NCBI GenBank assembly: GCA_021372945.1
Contig: JAJFTK010000012.1
Span: 25,895-89,894, forward strand
Source of the DNA: Planctomycetaceae bacterium
GTDB taxonomy: Bacteria > Planctomycetota > Phycisphaerae > Sedimentisphaerales > Anaerohalosphaeraceae
Reading direction: 5' to 3'
DNA: 64,000 bases
Shown: piece by piece, positions 1-8,914 of the stretch
Position numbering within the stretch: the stretch's first letter is position 1
How the letters are laid out: each line of letters starts with the position of its first letter
Made by a program: the position numbers and the translations under genes
The notes under the pieces: model-generated
Told to the model about the DNA's origin: nothing
The model's database searches: none
The model's input: only the letters and a program-made list of their open reading frames with translations

Positions 1-1117
1 TCACGGCAAGAGCATGGTTGACGCGCGAAGCGGCGGTCCAAGCGGATGCGTGGAGACCAGCGCCTTCGGCAAGGAAAGCTGCACACTCACCGGTTACTGC
101 AATTGGCCAAAGATCTTTGAACTGGCCATGAACAATGGGATCGATCCGCGGACGGGCCTGCAGGTCGGTCCCAAGACAGGCCAGTTCGATACCTTGAGTG
201 ACTTTGATTCGCTGATGCAAGCCTACCGGTCACAACTAAAGCACTTTATCGACATGAAGGTTCACGGCAACAATGTGATCGAACGGCTCTATGCGACGTT
301 CATGCCGGCAATGTTCATGTCCGTCATCACGGACGACTGCATCGCCAAGGGACGCAATTACCACAACGGCGGGCCGCGTTACAACAGCACGTATATCCAG
401 GGCGTGGGACTGGGAAGCCTGACCGACGCAATGGCGGCAGTCAAGTATCATGTTTATGATAAGAAGACCATCTCGGCCAAGACGCTTAGAGAAGCCTTGA
501 AAGCGGATTTTGTTGGCCATGAAAAACTAAGAAGTCAACTGGAGAGCAGTCCGCGATGGGGCTGCGATGAAGATTACGCCGACGCTATCGCGGTAGAGCT
601 TTTCAATATATATTATGACCTGGTGAACGGCAGGCCCAATACGAAAGGCGGGCAGTATCATATCAACCTGCTGCCCACGACCGTGCACGTATATTTTGGG
701 CAGGTTACGGGGGCCCTGCCGCACGGACGAAAGGCGGGTCTGCCGCTTTCGGACGGCATATCGCCCACGCAGGGAACGCGGTCGTACGGGCCGACGACCG
801 TCATCAAATCGGCGGCCAAGATCGATCATGCGCGCACCGGCGGGACGCTACTGAATATGAAGTTTACGCCGCAAACGCTGGAGGGAGACGGGCTGGAGAA
901 ATTGGGGCATCTCATTCGAAGCTATTTCAAACTGGACGGCCACCACATCCAGTTCAATGTCATCAACAAGGATACGCTGCTGGCGGCACAGCGGAACCCA
1001 ACGGAGTATAGGGACCTGATCGTGCGGGTAGCGGGATACAGCGACTATTTTGTCGATTTGGGACCGGACCTGCAGAACGAGATCATTGCCAGGACGGAGA
1101 TGACACAGCTCGGTTAA
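1..1117 (+). CDS. Glycyl radical enzyme, C-terminal part (trans-4-hydroxy-L-proline dehydratase-like)
   Basis: The reading frame is open from base 2, so the gene begins upstream of the window and only the last ~370 residues are seen. The active-site cysteine loop is near the start (GCVETSAFGKE, Cys-Val-Glu), and the glycyl radical loop is near the end (RVAGYSDYF), about 25 residues before the stop as in the pyruvate formate-lyase superfamily. The GCVET-GKE form of the cysteine loop and the tail wording resemble hydroxyproline dehydratase (HypD) more than choline lyase or glycerol dehydratase as I know them. HypD dehydrates 4-hydroxyproline to pyrroline-5-carboxylate in the anaerobic cytoplasm and needs a radical-SAM activase, which is not in the window. 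The superfamily is certain; the substrate is inferred. gdhA follows, which would suit amino acid catabolism. Confidence 0.9.
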   Translation, partial: HGKSMVDARSGGPSGCVETSAFGKESCTLTGYCNWPKIFELAMNNGIDPRTGLQVGPKTGQFDTLSDFDSLMQAYRSQLKHFIDMKVHGNNVIERLYATFMPAMFMSVITDDCIAKGRNYHNGGPRYNSTYIQGVGLGSLTDAMAAVKYHVYDKKTISAKTLREALKADFVGHEKLRSQLESSPRWGCDEDYADAIAVELFNIYYDLVNGRPNTKGGQYHINLLPTTVHVYFGQVTGALPHGRKAGLPLSDGISPTQGTRSYGPTTVIKSAAKIDHARTGGTLLNMKFTPQTLEGDGLEKLGHLIRSYFKLDGHHIQFNVINKDTLLAAQRNPTEYRDLIVRVAGYSDYFVDLGPDLQNEIIARTEMTQLG

Positions 1118-1147
1118 TGAATGCCAAACGCCGAAGACGCCCTTGAA

Positions 1148-1175
1148 AATACTGCCGCGCAGACGGTATTTTTTT
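1148..1175 (+). terminator. Possible Rho-independent terminator after the glycyl radical enzyme
   Basis: The arms AATA (1148-1151) and TATT (1167-1170) enclose CCG/CGG (1155-1157 with 1164-1166), with a three-base bulge and a six-base loop, followed by a run of T to 1175. The stem is weak and bulged. Its position between the enzyme's stop codon and a promoter-like sequence for gdhA supports it. Confidence 0.4.
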
Positions 1176-1178
1176 ATC

Positions 1179-1206
1179 TTGACAACAGCATACCATTTGT
1201 AAAAAT
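1179..1206 (+). promoter_or_regulatory. Candidate sigma-70 promoter for gdhA
   Basis: A perfect TTGACA lies at 1179-1184 and a moderate AAAAAT -10 at 1201-1206, with 16 bp between. Transcription from here would start near 1213. That would exclude the ATG at 1121 as the gdhA start and agrees with the ATG at 1259. Confidence 0.4.
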
Positions 1207-1258
1207 GAGCAATTCAGGAATCAATAATCTAATAATAACCGATGGAGAAAAAGGCTCT

Positions 1259-2545
1259 ATGGAGACAAGTTCGTACAATCCGTATCGAGTGGCACAATCA
1301 CAATTTGACAAGATAGCGGCTGTCCTGGAACTGGATGAGGGCGTTCGCCAAATCCTGCGGCAGCCGATGCGGGAATACCAGTTCACGATCCCCGTCCGGA
1401 TGGATGATGGTACCGTTCGGGTGTTCAATGGGTTTCGTGTGCAGCATAATGACGCCCGCGGCCCCGCCAAAGGCGGCATCCGCTTTCACCCGATGGAAAC
1501 GATCGACACCGTCCGGGCTTTATCCATGTGGATGACGTGGAAATGCTCCGTCGTAAATATTCCCCTGGGCGGCGGCAAAGGCGGGATCGTATGCGACCCT
1601 CACCATCTCAGCATGCGCGAGCAGGAACAGCTCTGCCGCGGCTGGGTGAGACAGATCGCCAAGAACGTCGGCCCCGTCACGGATATTCCGGCCCCCGATG
1701 TAATGACCAATGGCCAGCACATGCTGTGGATACTGGACGAGTACGAGACCATCGTGGGCGGGCGTTACCCCGGCTTTATCACCGGAAAACCCGTCGGGAT
1801 GGGCGGCTCGCTGGGACGAACCGAAGCCACCGGTTATGGCGTGATTTACGTCTTGCGTGAGGCCATGCGAGAACTGAATATCCCGCTGGCCAAAACGACC
1901 GCCAGCATCCAGGGGTTTGGCAATGTGGCCCGGTATGCGACGGAGCTTTTCATCCGGCTGGGCGGAACTGTCATTTCGATCGCCTGCTGGGACCAGGGCG
2001 ACAAAACTTCTTACTCCTATCGCAAAAAGAACGGCATCAACCTCGACGAGCTGCGCAGCATCTCCGATAAGTTCGGCGGCATCGATAAGAACCGTGCCCG
2101 CGACCTCGGCTACGAGATATTGCCCGGTGATGCATGGATCCAGCAGGACGTGGACGTTTTGCTGCCGGCAGCCCTGGAAAACCAGATCAACAGGGAAACC
2201 GTCCAGAAAATATCGCCAAAGGTCAAAATCATCGTGGAAGGCGCCAACGGCCCAACAACGCCGGAAGCCGATGAGGTTATCAAGCAGCGGAATATTTTTG
2301 TGATCCCGGATTTTCTGGCCAATGCCGGCGGCGTGACATGCAGTTACTTCGAACAGGTGCAATGCAACAGCAATTATTTCTGGGAGAAGGATGAAGTCCT
2401 TTCCAAGCTTGATACGGCCATGACGTCGGCGTTCGCGTCGGTGCATGAGCTTGCCGACCAGAAGAAACTCTACATGCGCGACGCGGCCTATACCATTGCC
2501 GTCAGCAGAGTAGCGCAGGCCGTCCGGCAGCGAGGCTGGGCATAA
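1259..2545 (+). CDS. gdhA: Glutamate dehydrogenase (Glu/Leu/Phe/Val dehydrogenase family)
   Basis: This cytoplasmic enzyme interconverts glutamate and 2-oxoglutarate plus ammonia with NAD(P). From the ATG at 1259 it is 428 residues, the usual length of the hexameric bacterial enzyme. It carries the substrate-binding GPAKGGIRFHP (about residue 70), the catalytic lysine segment PLGGGKGGI (about 100), DIPAPDV (about 141) and the dinucleotide-binding QGFGNVA (about 218). The frame is open back to 1121, but the extra 46 residues do not look like the family, a promoter lies inside that stretch, and GGAG at 1244-1247 precedes the 1259 ATG. The upstream neighbour may feed into glutamate through pyrroline-5-carboxylate. 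Cofactor preference cannot be read. Confidence 0.95.
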   Translation: METSSYNPYRVAQSQFDKIAAVLELDEGVRQILRQPMREYQFTIPVRMDDGTVRVFNGFRVQHNDARGPAKGGIRFHPMETIDTVRALSMWMTWKCSVVNIPLGGGKGGIVCDPHHLSMREQEQLCRGWVRQIAKNVGPVTDIPAPDVMTNGQHMLWILDEYETIVGGRYPGFITGKPVGMGGSLGRTEATGYGVIYVLREAMRELNIPLAKTTASIQGFGNVARYATELFIRLGGTVISIACWDQGDKTSYSYRKKNGINLDELRSISDKFGGIDKNRARDLGYEILPGDAWIQQDVDVLLPAALENQINRETVQKISPKVKIIVEGANGPTTPEADEVIKQRNIFVIPDFLANAGGVTCSYFEQVQCNSNYFWEKDEVLSKLDTAMTSAFASVHELADQKKLYMRDAAYTIAVSRVAQAVRQRGWA

Positions 2546-2577
2546 AACGGTCAGAGGCCGGCTGTCTCCGCGGGGTA

Positions 2578-2607
2578 TTCCAAGCGCTCGGTAAGGGTGC
2601 ATATAAT
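2578..2607 (+). promoter_or_regulatory. Candidate promoter with perfect -10 for the PEP-binding protein gene
   Basis: A perfect TATAAT is at 2602-2607 and a weak -35 (TTCCAA, 2578-2583) lies 18 bp upstream. The predicted start of transcription, near 2614, falls inside a perfect inverted repeat (2611-2627). Confidence 0.5.
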
Positions 2608-2610
2608 AGA

Positions 2611-2627
2611 CCGCACATCGTGTGCGG
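2611..2627. promoter_or_regulatory. Perfect inverted repeat at a predicted transcription start
   Basis: CCGCACA (2611-2617) and TGTGCGG (2621-2627) are perfect inverted repeats around TCG. The element starts four bases after the -10 TATAAT, so it could be a repressor operator or a 5'-terminal mRNA hairpin. It overlaps a possible GTG start at 2622, which makes the later ATG starts more likely. Confidence 0.5.
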
Positions 2628-2648
2628 TATAGCTTAGCCGAAAGCAGA

Positions 2649-5600
2649 ATGCCTATGAAAGACCAGACACAGGCGGAAGAATATCTTCGTATCCTGCGCG
2701 AGCGGGCGAAGGAACTGGACTGCCTCTACAAGGTTGATGAACTGCTCGCCGCCGAGAACCGGCCGCTTGCCGCGATCTTGCGTGATATCACAGAGGCGAT
2801 CCCCGCCGGCTGGCAGTATCCCAAGTACTGCCAGGCGAAGATCGTGTGCGACGATATAGTCTGCCAGACCCCCGGCTACGTCGATACGCCATGGAAGGAT
2901 GTTGCTCCGATCCGGGCAGATAACAAAACCGTGGGATTCGTCGAGATCTCGTATAGGCGGCCTGCGCCGCCTTCGCCCGAAGGGGTGTTTCTGGAGAAGG
3001 AAACCAAGCTGATCCACACCATCGCCGACCGTATCGGCCAGACCGTGTCGCACCGAAGACACGGCAAACAGCTTGCTGCAGAGAATGCCCCCGCTGCGGC
3101 CCAAGGCCATGAGTGGATGGTCATCGTCGATCTTCTCCGCCGTACCGATGAAAAACTGTATCTCTACATTGCGCGCAAAATGCTGCATCGTTTGTTTTGG
3201 AGCGGCGTTGCGGAATCACGCAGAGTGCTGCATATGTTTGGGGCCGATTTTGCCGCCGATAATGGCGAGGAGGGAACGGAGGGCAATGTGCCCAGCCGCA
3301 AACAGTCACGCAAAACCCTTTTTGAGGCCAGCGACCAGGTATTTGCGATCGCGGCCCGCCAGATGAACGACCAGGAGGCACTGTCGTGTCTTCGCCAGTG
3401 GATCCAGGAGAGCAAGCTCAGCTTCCTCATCAAGACGCTTGATACCGGCAACGCACCGCTGTCCAGCGTGATCGACGCCATCCATCGCTATCGCGCTCTG
3501 CCTGCTGACGAGGCGGTTCTTCCGTATTCGACTGAAGAATGGCTGAAGGTGTCGCTGATCCGTCGTTTTTTTTCCGACAACAGCGACTTTATCGGCATCG
3601 CCAAGAAGCAGCTTGTGGTCGCTGATTTTTTCGACCTGGCTGACCATATCATCTATCCGCCCGGAAGCAACGGCCGGTTAGGCGGAAAGAGCACGGGATT
3701 GTTTCTTGCGCGGCATATCCTTGAAAAAGCGGCCGCCGACAACCCTCTGGCCGCCCAGATCAAAACGCCCAAGACCTGGTACATGAGCGCCGACTGCATG
3801 ACGGAATTCTTGCGCTACAACGACCTGGAGGATGTCAACCAGCAGAAGTATAAAGAGCTCGAGCAGGTGCGCATCGAATACCCCAATATCATCCAGCTTT
3901 TTAAACACGGCCGTTTCCCGGATGACATCGTTAAAGGCCTCTCGCTGGCACTGGACGACATCGGCGAACGCGCCATCATCGTTCGCAGTTCCAGTCTCCT
4001 GGAAGACCGCGTAGGCACGGCCTTTTCGGGAAAATACAAGAGTCTTTTCTTATCCAACCTGGGCAATAAAGAGACGCGGCTGGAGGCTCTGTGCGACGCC
4101 ATCGCCGAGATATACGCCTCCGTATTCGGGCCCGACCCGATCCTCTACCGGGGCGAGCATGGGCTGGTCGATTTCCGTGAAGAGATGGGCATTATGATCC
4201 AGGAGGTCGTTGGCACACGTGTGGGCCCCTACCACATGCCGGTCTTTGCCGGCGTGTCGTTCAGCAGTAACGAGTTTCGCTGGTCGCCGCGTCTCAAACG
4301 CGAGGATGGGCTTGTTCGCCTGGTTCCGGGGCTTGGGACGCGCGCGGTCGATCGTATCAGCAACGATTATCCTGTCCTGCTGTCGCCGGGCCAGCCGGCG
4401 TTACGTGTCAATGTCAGCCCTGACGAGATCTGTCACTACTCGCCCTCCCGCGCCGATGTCATCAATCTCCAGACTCGCCGTTTTGAAACCATTCCCGTGC
4501 AGCGGCTTTTCAGTGAGTACGGCAGCGAGATACCCGCTCTCAGTCATATCGTCTCGGTCTATCGGGACGGGATCTTTCAGCAACTGACGCAGACGGAGAT
4601 CGATCTTAAGCGTGACACCCTGGTAGTCACCTTTGAAGGGCTCATCCGTCGAACCGAATTCGTCAAACAGATGCAGACAATCCTGCGGATTCTCGAGGAT
4701 GTTCTCGGGACTCCGGTCGATATCGAGTTTGCCTCCGACGGGACGGATTTTTACCTGCTTCAATGCCGTTCGCAGTTCACTGAAGGCAACGAGTCGGCCA
4801 GCATCATCCCGCAGAATATTCCCTCGGGCAAGGTTTTGTTTACGGCCAACCGTTTTATCTCCAACGGGCACATCCCCGATATCACGCATATCGTGTATGT
4901 TTCGCCGCAGCGTTACGCCGAGCAGACAAACATCGACGCGCTGGCCGATATCGGCCGGGCCGTGGGACGGCTCAATACGCTTTTGCCCAAACGCCGGTTC
5001 ATTCTCATGGGGCCGGGGCGTTGGGGCAGCCGGGGCGACATCAAGCAGGGAGTGCAGGTGACCTATTCGGACGTCAGCAATACGGCCGTGCTGATTGAGA
5101 TCGCGATGAGAAAGGGGGCGTACTCGCCTGAGCTTTCCTTCGGCACGCACTTTTTCCAGGACATGGTGGAGGCGCGGATCCGCTACATCCCGCTCTATCC
5201 GGAAGACCGCGGCGTTGTCTTTGACGAGCATTTTCTGGAGAATTCCCGCAACATGCTGCCGGCCGTGGTCCCGGAATACGAGCATTTAGCCGGCGTCATT
5301 CATGTCATCGACGTGCCCTTCTGCACCGGCGGCGACGTGCTGCGGATCCTGATGAATGCGGATATCGGCCAGGCGATCGGCTTTTTCACCGAGCCGGCGG
5401 CGCCCAGCGATAAACCGCTTGCCGCCCCCATGGTACGGGCACAGTCGGACGATTTCTGGCGATGGCGGCATCGAATGGCCGAGCAGCTTGCCCTGCGGCT
5501 CAAACCGGCTCGGTTTGGCATTCGGGCGATCTATCTGTTTGGCTCTACGGCCAGCGGCACGGCAGGTCCGGGAAGCGATATCGATCTGCTGATCCATTTC

Positions 5601-5816
5601 GATGGAACTGCGGCTCAGAAAGAGGAATTGCTGCTTTGGCTGGAGGGATGGAGTTTGAGTCTGGCTGAACAGAACTTCCTGCGGACCGGCTACATGACCG
5701 ATGGACTGCTGGATGTGCACCTGGTCACTGATTCGGACATTGCGCAGCGCACCAGTTTCGCCATCAAGATCAACGCCGTCACAGACCCCGCCCTACCCCT
5801 GCCCATGATGAAGTAG
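2649..5816 (+). CDS. PEP/pyruvate-binding domain protein with GAF-like N-terminus and C-terminal nucleotidyltransferase domain
   Basis: This is a large cytoplasmic protein of about 1055 residues. Numbering here is from a GTG at 2622. Residues ~45-145 look like a GAF-type sensor. Residues ~343-640 are the ATP-grasp-like PEP/pyruvate-binding domain of PEP synthase and pyruvate phosphate dikinase (GGKSTGL, VRSSSLLED, a PVFAGVSFSSN segment). Residues ~965-1055 hold a nucleotidyltransferase motif (FGSTASGTAGPGSDIDLL, with the GS and DxD metal-binding pattern). The phosphohistidine and PEP-utilising domains of a true synthase are not seen, so it is probably not a PEP synthase. The real reaction is unknown. 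GTG 2622, ATG 2649 and ATG 2655 are all possible starts; 2649 was chosen because 2622 lies only about 8 bases after the predicted transcript start. Confidence 0.8.
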   Translation: MPMKDQTQAEEYLRILRERAKELDCLYKVDELLAAENRPLAAILRDITEAIPAGWQYPKYCQAKIVCDDIVCQTPGYVDTPWKDVAPIRADNKTVGFVEISYRRPAPPSPEGVFLEKETKLIHTIADRIGQTVSHRRHGKQLAAENAPAAAQGHEWMVIVDLLRRTDEKLYLYIARKMLHRLFWSGVAESRRVLHMFGADFAADNGEEGTEGNVPSRKQSRKTLFEASDQVFAIAARQMNDQEALSCLRQWIQESKLSFLIKTLDTGNAPLSSVIDAIHRYRALPADEAVLPYSTEEWLKVSLIRRFFSDNSDFIGIAKKQLVVADFFDLADHIIYPPGSNGRLGGKSTGLFLARHILEKAAADNPLAAQIKTPKTWYMSADCMTEFLRYNDLEDVNQQKYKELEQVRIEYPNIIQLFKHGRFPDDIVKGLSLALDDIGERAIIVRSSSLLEDRVGTAFSGKYKSLFLSNLGNKETRLEALCDAIAEIYASVFGPDPILYRGEHGLVDFREEMGIMIQEVVGTRVGPYHMPVFAGVSFSSNEFRWSPRLKREDGLVRLVPGLGTRAVDRISNDYPVLLSPGQPALRVNVSPDEICHYSPSRADVINLQTRRFETIPVQRLFSEYGSEIPALSHIVSVYRDGIFQQLTQTEIDLKRDTLVVTFEGLIRRTEFVKQMQTILRILEDVLGTPVDIEFASDGTDFYLLQCRSQFTEGNESASIIPQNIPSGKVLFTANRFISNGHIPDITHIVYVSPQRYAEQTNIDALADIGRAVGRLNTLLPKRRFILMGPGRWGSRGDIKQGVQVTYSDVSNTAVLIEIAMRKGAYSPELSFGTHFFQDMVEARIRYIPLYPEDRGVVFDEHFLENSRNMLPAVVPEYEHLAGVIHVIDVPFCTGGDVLRILMNADIGQAIGFFTEPAAPSDKPLAAPMVRAQSDDFWRWRHRMAEQLALRLKPARFGIRAIYLFGSTASGTAGPGSDIDLLIHFDGTAAQKEELLLWLEGWSLSLAEQNFLRTGYMTDGLLDVHLVTDSDIAQRTSFAIKINAVTDPALPLPMMK

Positions 5817-5898
5817 AAAAGGCGGCTGCAACAGACCTCGCCGGCGGCTGCGATCTAGCGGGCATCAAAGCCGCGGTTTTGGTGCAAGAATAAAGGTA

Positions 5899-5927
5899 TT
5901 GACACAAAATAGAGGTTCTGGTATAGT
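5899..5927 (+). promoter_or_regulatory. Sigma-70 promoter of the tRNA-Arg gene
   Basis: TTGACA at 5899-5904 and TATAGT at 5922-5927 are 17 bp apart, near-consensus in sequence and spacing. The predicted transcription start is only a few bases before the tRNA. Confidence 0.85.
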
Positions 5928-5940
5928 TCTCCACTCTTTA

Positions 5941-6014
<74 letters not shown>

Positions 6015-6064
6015 ATTTTTTATGTAGCAAACGCATCATAAACTACCTTAATTAGGATAAAGCA

Positions 6065-7057
6065 ATGTCATCTTTCTGTGACCAGATTGCAGCCAAGGCC
6101 TCCGTAAACGTCAAGACGATCGTGCTGCCGGAAGGTTCGGACGAACGTACGATCGCGGCGGCGGCCGATGTCGTGAAACGCGGATTCGCCAAAGTCATTG
6201 TGATGGGCGAGGAGCGCCAACTTGGTCCGCTGCTTCAGAAATATCACCTTAAGGCGTCAGATGTCAACCTTACTCATCCCGCCAGTGACCCGAGAGCGGA
6301 AGAATTTGCCGGCTTTCTATACGAACTGCGGAAGGCTAAGGGAATGACCATAGAGCAGGCCCGGCAGACCATTAAGGACGAGGTGTACTTCGGGACAGTC
6401 ATGGTGAAGAAAGGATTGGCGGATGGGCTGGTGTCGGGGGCGATCCATTCGACGGCGGACACGCTGAGGCCGGCACTGCAGATCATCAAACCCGCCGCGG
6501 GCATCAAGACCGTTTCGAGCATGTTCTTCATGTGCTGGCCGGATAAAGTCCTGCTATACTCGGATAGCGGGCTGGTCGAGGACCCGACGGAGGATCAGCT
6601 TGTAGATATCGCCGTATCGACGGCGCGGACGGGACTTCAATTCGGTCTTGAACCCAAGGTTGCGATCCTGAGCTATTCGACAAAAGGCTCGGCGGCGGGC
6701 CCGAACGCCAAGAAGATGGCCAATGCCGCGGCCAAAGCCAAAGAGACGTTCAAAACGATTTTCGGGGACAAGGTGCCGGTGGATGGCGAGCTGCAGTTTG
6801 ATGCGGCCTACGTTCCATCGGTCGCCGCCCGCAAGGCGCCGAACAGCCCTCTCAAAGGAATGGCCAATACGTTTATCTTCCCCGATCTGGGAGCGGGCAA
6901 TATCTGCTATAAGTCAACACAGCGGCTGGCCGGGGCGGAGGCGTTTGGCCCCATCGTGCAGGGATTGGCCAAACCGGTAAATGATCTTTCACGCGGCTGT
7001 ACGGCCGAAGACATTGTGGCGACCATCGCCATCACGGCCATCCAGGCCGTTGGTTAA
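6065..7057 (+). CDS. pta: Phosphate acetyltransferase
   Basis: The enzyme converts acetyl-CoA and phosphate to acetyl phosphate and CoA, the first step of acetate fermentation with ATP gain by acetate kinase (not in this window). At 330 residues it is the short, single-domain form without the regulatory N-terminus of enteric Pta. Typical family segments are LPEGSDERT near the start, the DGLVSGA loop with the following HSTADTLRP, the SYSTKGSA strand, DGELQFDAA and the FPDLGAGNI loop near the end. AGGA lies about eight bases before the ATG. The gene follows tRNA-Arg by 50 bp and may be read from the tRNA promoter. Confidence 0.96.
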   Translation: MSSFCDQIAAKASVNVKTIVLPEGSDERTIAAAADVVKRGFAKVIVMGEERQLGPLLQKYHLKASDVNLTHPASDPRAEEFAGFLYELRKAKGMTIEQARQTIKDEVYFGTVMVKKGLADGLVSGAIHSTADTLRPALQIIKPAAGIKTVSSMFFMCWPDKVLLYSDSGLVEDPTEDQLVDIAVSTARTGLQFGLEPKVAILSYSTKGSAAGPNAKKMANAAAKAKETFKTIFGDKVPVDGELQFDAAYVPSVAARKAPNSPLKGMANTFIFPDLGAGNICYKSTQRLAGAEAFGPIVQGLAKPVNDLSRGCTAEDIVATIAITAIQAVG

Positions 7058-7070
7058 CAGACGTCGTTGT

Positions 7071-7098
7071 CAGTTATCAGTCATCAGTCAACAGTGAA
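7071..7098. repeat. Tandem array of four 7-bp units (CAGTTAT type)
   Basis: Four successive heptamers can be read: CAGTTAT, CAGTCAT, CAGTCAA and CAGTGAA. The array fills most of the gap between pta and the LigD-like gene and ends three bases before that gene's ATG, so it replaces any clear ribosome-binding site. Two further arrays with other 7-bp units occur at 8915-8949 and 20102-20136. Confidence 0.85.
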
Positions 7099-7101
7099 AC
7101 G

Positions 7102-7458
7102 ATGAATGCGTCACGTTTTGTTGTTTTGCAGCATACGGGCAGAGAAACAGCACACTGGGATTTGATGCTGGAGGATGGGGGTGTGCTGATGACATGGCGG
7201 CTGGACGTACCGCCGGAGCAGATTGCAGACGAGGCGGTCCACGCCAAAAGAATTCACGACCATGCAGTGCGATTCCTGGATTATGAAGGACCCGTTCAGA
7301 AGAATACAGGGCAAGTCAAGAGAGTGGACGAGGGAACATGCAAATGGATCAGCAAGAAAACAGACGTACTTGCATTTTTGCTTGATGGGCGAGGCTTGAA
7401 AGGGCAATTCGAGCTCAAACACAATAGCGGAACCGATTGGTTATTCTGCACGTCCTGA
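7102..7458 (+). CDS. Free-standing LigD phosphoesterase-like (DNA ligase D N-terminal) domain protein
   Basis: This 118-residue cytoplasmic protein matches the start of the 3'-phosphoesterase domain of bacterial ligase D, the enzyme of non-homologous end joining. The signature is FVVLQHTGRETAHWDLMLE at residues 6-24, in which His-Trp-Asp replaces the usual His-x-Asp-Leu-Arg metal-binding stretch. A second histidine region (RIHDHAVRFLDYEGPV) follows at about residue 52. In LigD this domain trims 3' ends; here no ligase or polymerase domain is attached, and no Ku or ligase gene is in the window. The 3'-end-processing role is inferred from the family. It is somewhat shorter than the LigD domain. 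Confidence 0.75.
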   Translation: MNASRFVVLQHTGRETAHWDLMLEDGGVLMTWRLDVPPEQIADEAVHAKRIHDHAVRFLDYEGPVQKNTGQVKRVDEGTCKWISKKTDVLAFLLDGRGLKGQFELKHNSGTDWLFCTS

Positions 7459-7518
7459 TGAACGCCGCGGGCAAGCAGCGCTTGACCGCGCCACCCTGCT
7501 ATCACCGGCAAGCATTGC

Positions 7519-8880
7519 TCACGAAACAAGCGACTCCAACTGCCGTTTCCATTGGGCCGCAATATCTGGGTCCTTTGTTTCCATGATGATGCGCATGACC
7601 GGCTCGGTGTTGCTTGTGCGGATATGGATCCAGCCTTCGGGCAGATCCAGGCGGCAGCCGTCGCTGGTGTTGAGCAAAGCTTTTGGAAACAATTGCCTCG
7701 CTTTTTGAATAACGGCCTCTGCCTTTTTCTTGTCCGCGGGGTATTTTGATTTGTACATGGTATAGCCGCCGAGCTTGGCAGCAAGCTGCGCAACCGTTTG
7801 GCCGGTTTCGGTCATAAGCTGCAGAACCATCGCCATCGCCGCCAGGCTGTCACGAATGGGACCGACGCGCAAATCGATCACGCCTCCGTTGCCTTCGCCG
7901 CCGATGACGCAGCCGTTTTGGATCATCGCGTTGGCGACATTGGCCTCCCCTACCGGCGTGCGGATGACCGAGCAGCCCGCGGCGGCGGCGATGTCATCGA
8001 TCATGCGCGAGGTGGAGAGATTGGCGGCGGCCGGTCCTTTTGTTCCGGCAGAATAGATATGATACGCGGCCAGCGCCAACGTGAACTCCTCGCCGATGTA
8101 GGTCCCATTCTCATCGACGATGGCCAGCCGGTCGGCATCCGGGTCCTGGGCAAATCCGATTTGCGCGCCCGTTTCTTTGACTTTATCGCAAAGCGAGGTC
8201 AGGTTTTCAGCAGTGGGTTCGGGCGTGTGCGCAAATAGACCGGTAGGTTCAGTGTTCATGCCGATGATCCGGCAGCCTAATTCGTTCAGCAGCATTTGAG
8301 CCGAAGGAGCGCCTGCGCCATTGACGCTATCCAGGACGACTTTGAACCTGTTGGAGGCAATCGCCGCTTTATTGACCAGCGGCAAGACTTTATTAACATG
8401 CACCTGGGCAGTTTGCTCGTTTCTTATCACCTGGCCGCAATGGAGCGCATCGCAAAATGAAAAGGCGCGATCCTTGTAGAGCTGAATGATCCGCCGGGCA
8501 ATTTCGGGAGAGGGAGCGACGCCGTTATCCATCAGCAGCTTGATCCCATTATAGGGGGCAGGATTATGGCTGGCGGTGATGATGACGCCTCCATCACAGG
8601 CGAGATGGCGGAGCATGATGCCGACGCCGGGGGTCGTGCAGATGCCCAGGTCAACCACATTGACGCCCAAAGCCGTGAGGCCGGCGGCAACGGCGGAGCT
8701 GATCATCTGACCCGATGGACGTGAATCGCGGCCGATCGCGACGGACAAGACGTTTTTATCTGCGTGGTGCATCTTGAGGAACGCACCGAACGCGCTTCCG
8801 TATGCCGCGGCCGTTTCCGGGAAAAGATTTTCGCCGATCACCCCTCGCATCCCGCTGATACTGATAATCAGTTCCTGCAT
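7519..8880 (-). CDS. glmM: Phosphoglucosamine mutase / phosphomannomutase family enzyme
   Basis: The 453-residue enzyme belongs to the alpha-D-phosphohexomutases, which move a phosphate between C6 and C1 of a hexose through a phosphoserine. The active serine is Ser104 in TASHNPAPYNG, the magnesium loop is DPDADR (246-251), the sugar-binding loop GEGNGGV is near 325 and the phosphate-binding RTSNTEP is near the end. The order and wording of the motifs suit the glucosamine-phosphate mutases that supply UDP-GlcNAc, but phosphomannomutase or phosphoglucomutase activity cannot be excluded. AAAGGA lies upstream of the ATG. It is convergent with the LigD-like gene. Confidence 0.85.
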   Translation of the reverse strand: MQELIISISGMRGVIGENLFPETAAAYGSAFGAFLKMHHADKNVLSVAIGRDSRPSGQMISSAVAAGLTALGVNVVDLGICTTPGVGIMLRHLACDGGVIITASHNPAPYNGIKLLMDNGVAPSPEIARRIIQLYKDRAFSFCDALHCGQVIRNEQTAQVHVNKVLPLVNKAAIASNRFKVVLDSVNGAGAPSAQMLLNELGCRIIGMNTEPTGLFAHTPEPTAENLTSLCDKVKETGAQIGFAQDPDADRLAIVDENGTYIGEEFTLALAAYHIYSAGTKGPAAANLSTSRMIDDIAAAAGCSVIRTPVGEANVANAMIQNGCVIGGEGNGGVIDLRVGPIRDSLAAMAMVLQLMTETGQTVAQLAAKLGGYTMYKSKYPADKKKAEAVIQKARQLFPKALLNTSDGCRLDLPEGWIHIRTSNTEPVMRIIMETKDPDIAAQWKRQLESLVS

Positions 8881-8914
8881 TATAATTTCCTTTCAGAAAC
8901 GGACAAAGCCGTGT

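Noticed and set aside
1121-1258. An N-terminal extension of glutamate dehydrogenase
   Set aside because: The stretch contains a terminator-like hairpin and a promoter, and its translation does not resemble the family.
7467-7489. A terminator between the LigD-like gene and the mutase gene
   Set aside because: A mismatched stem can be drawn but no T-run follows on either strand.
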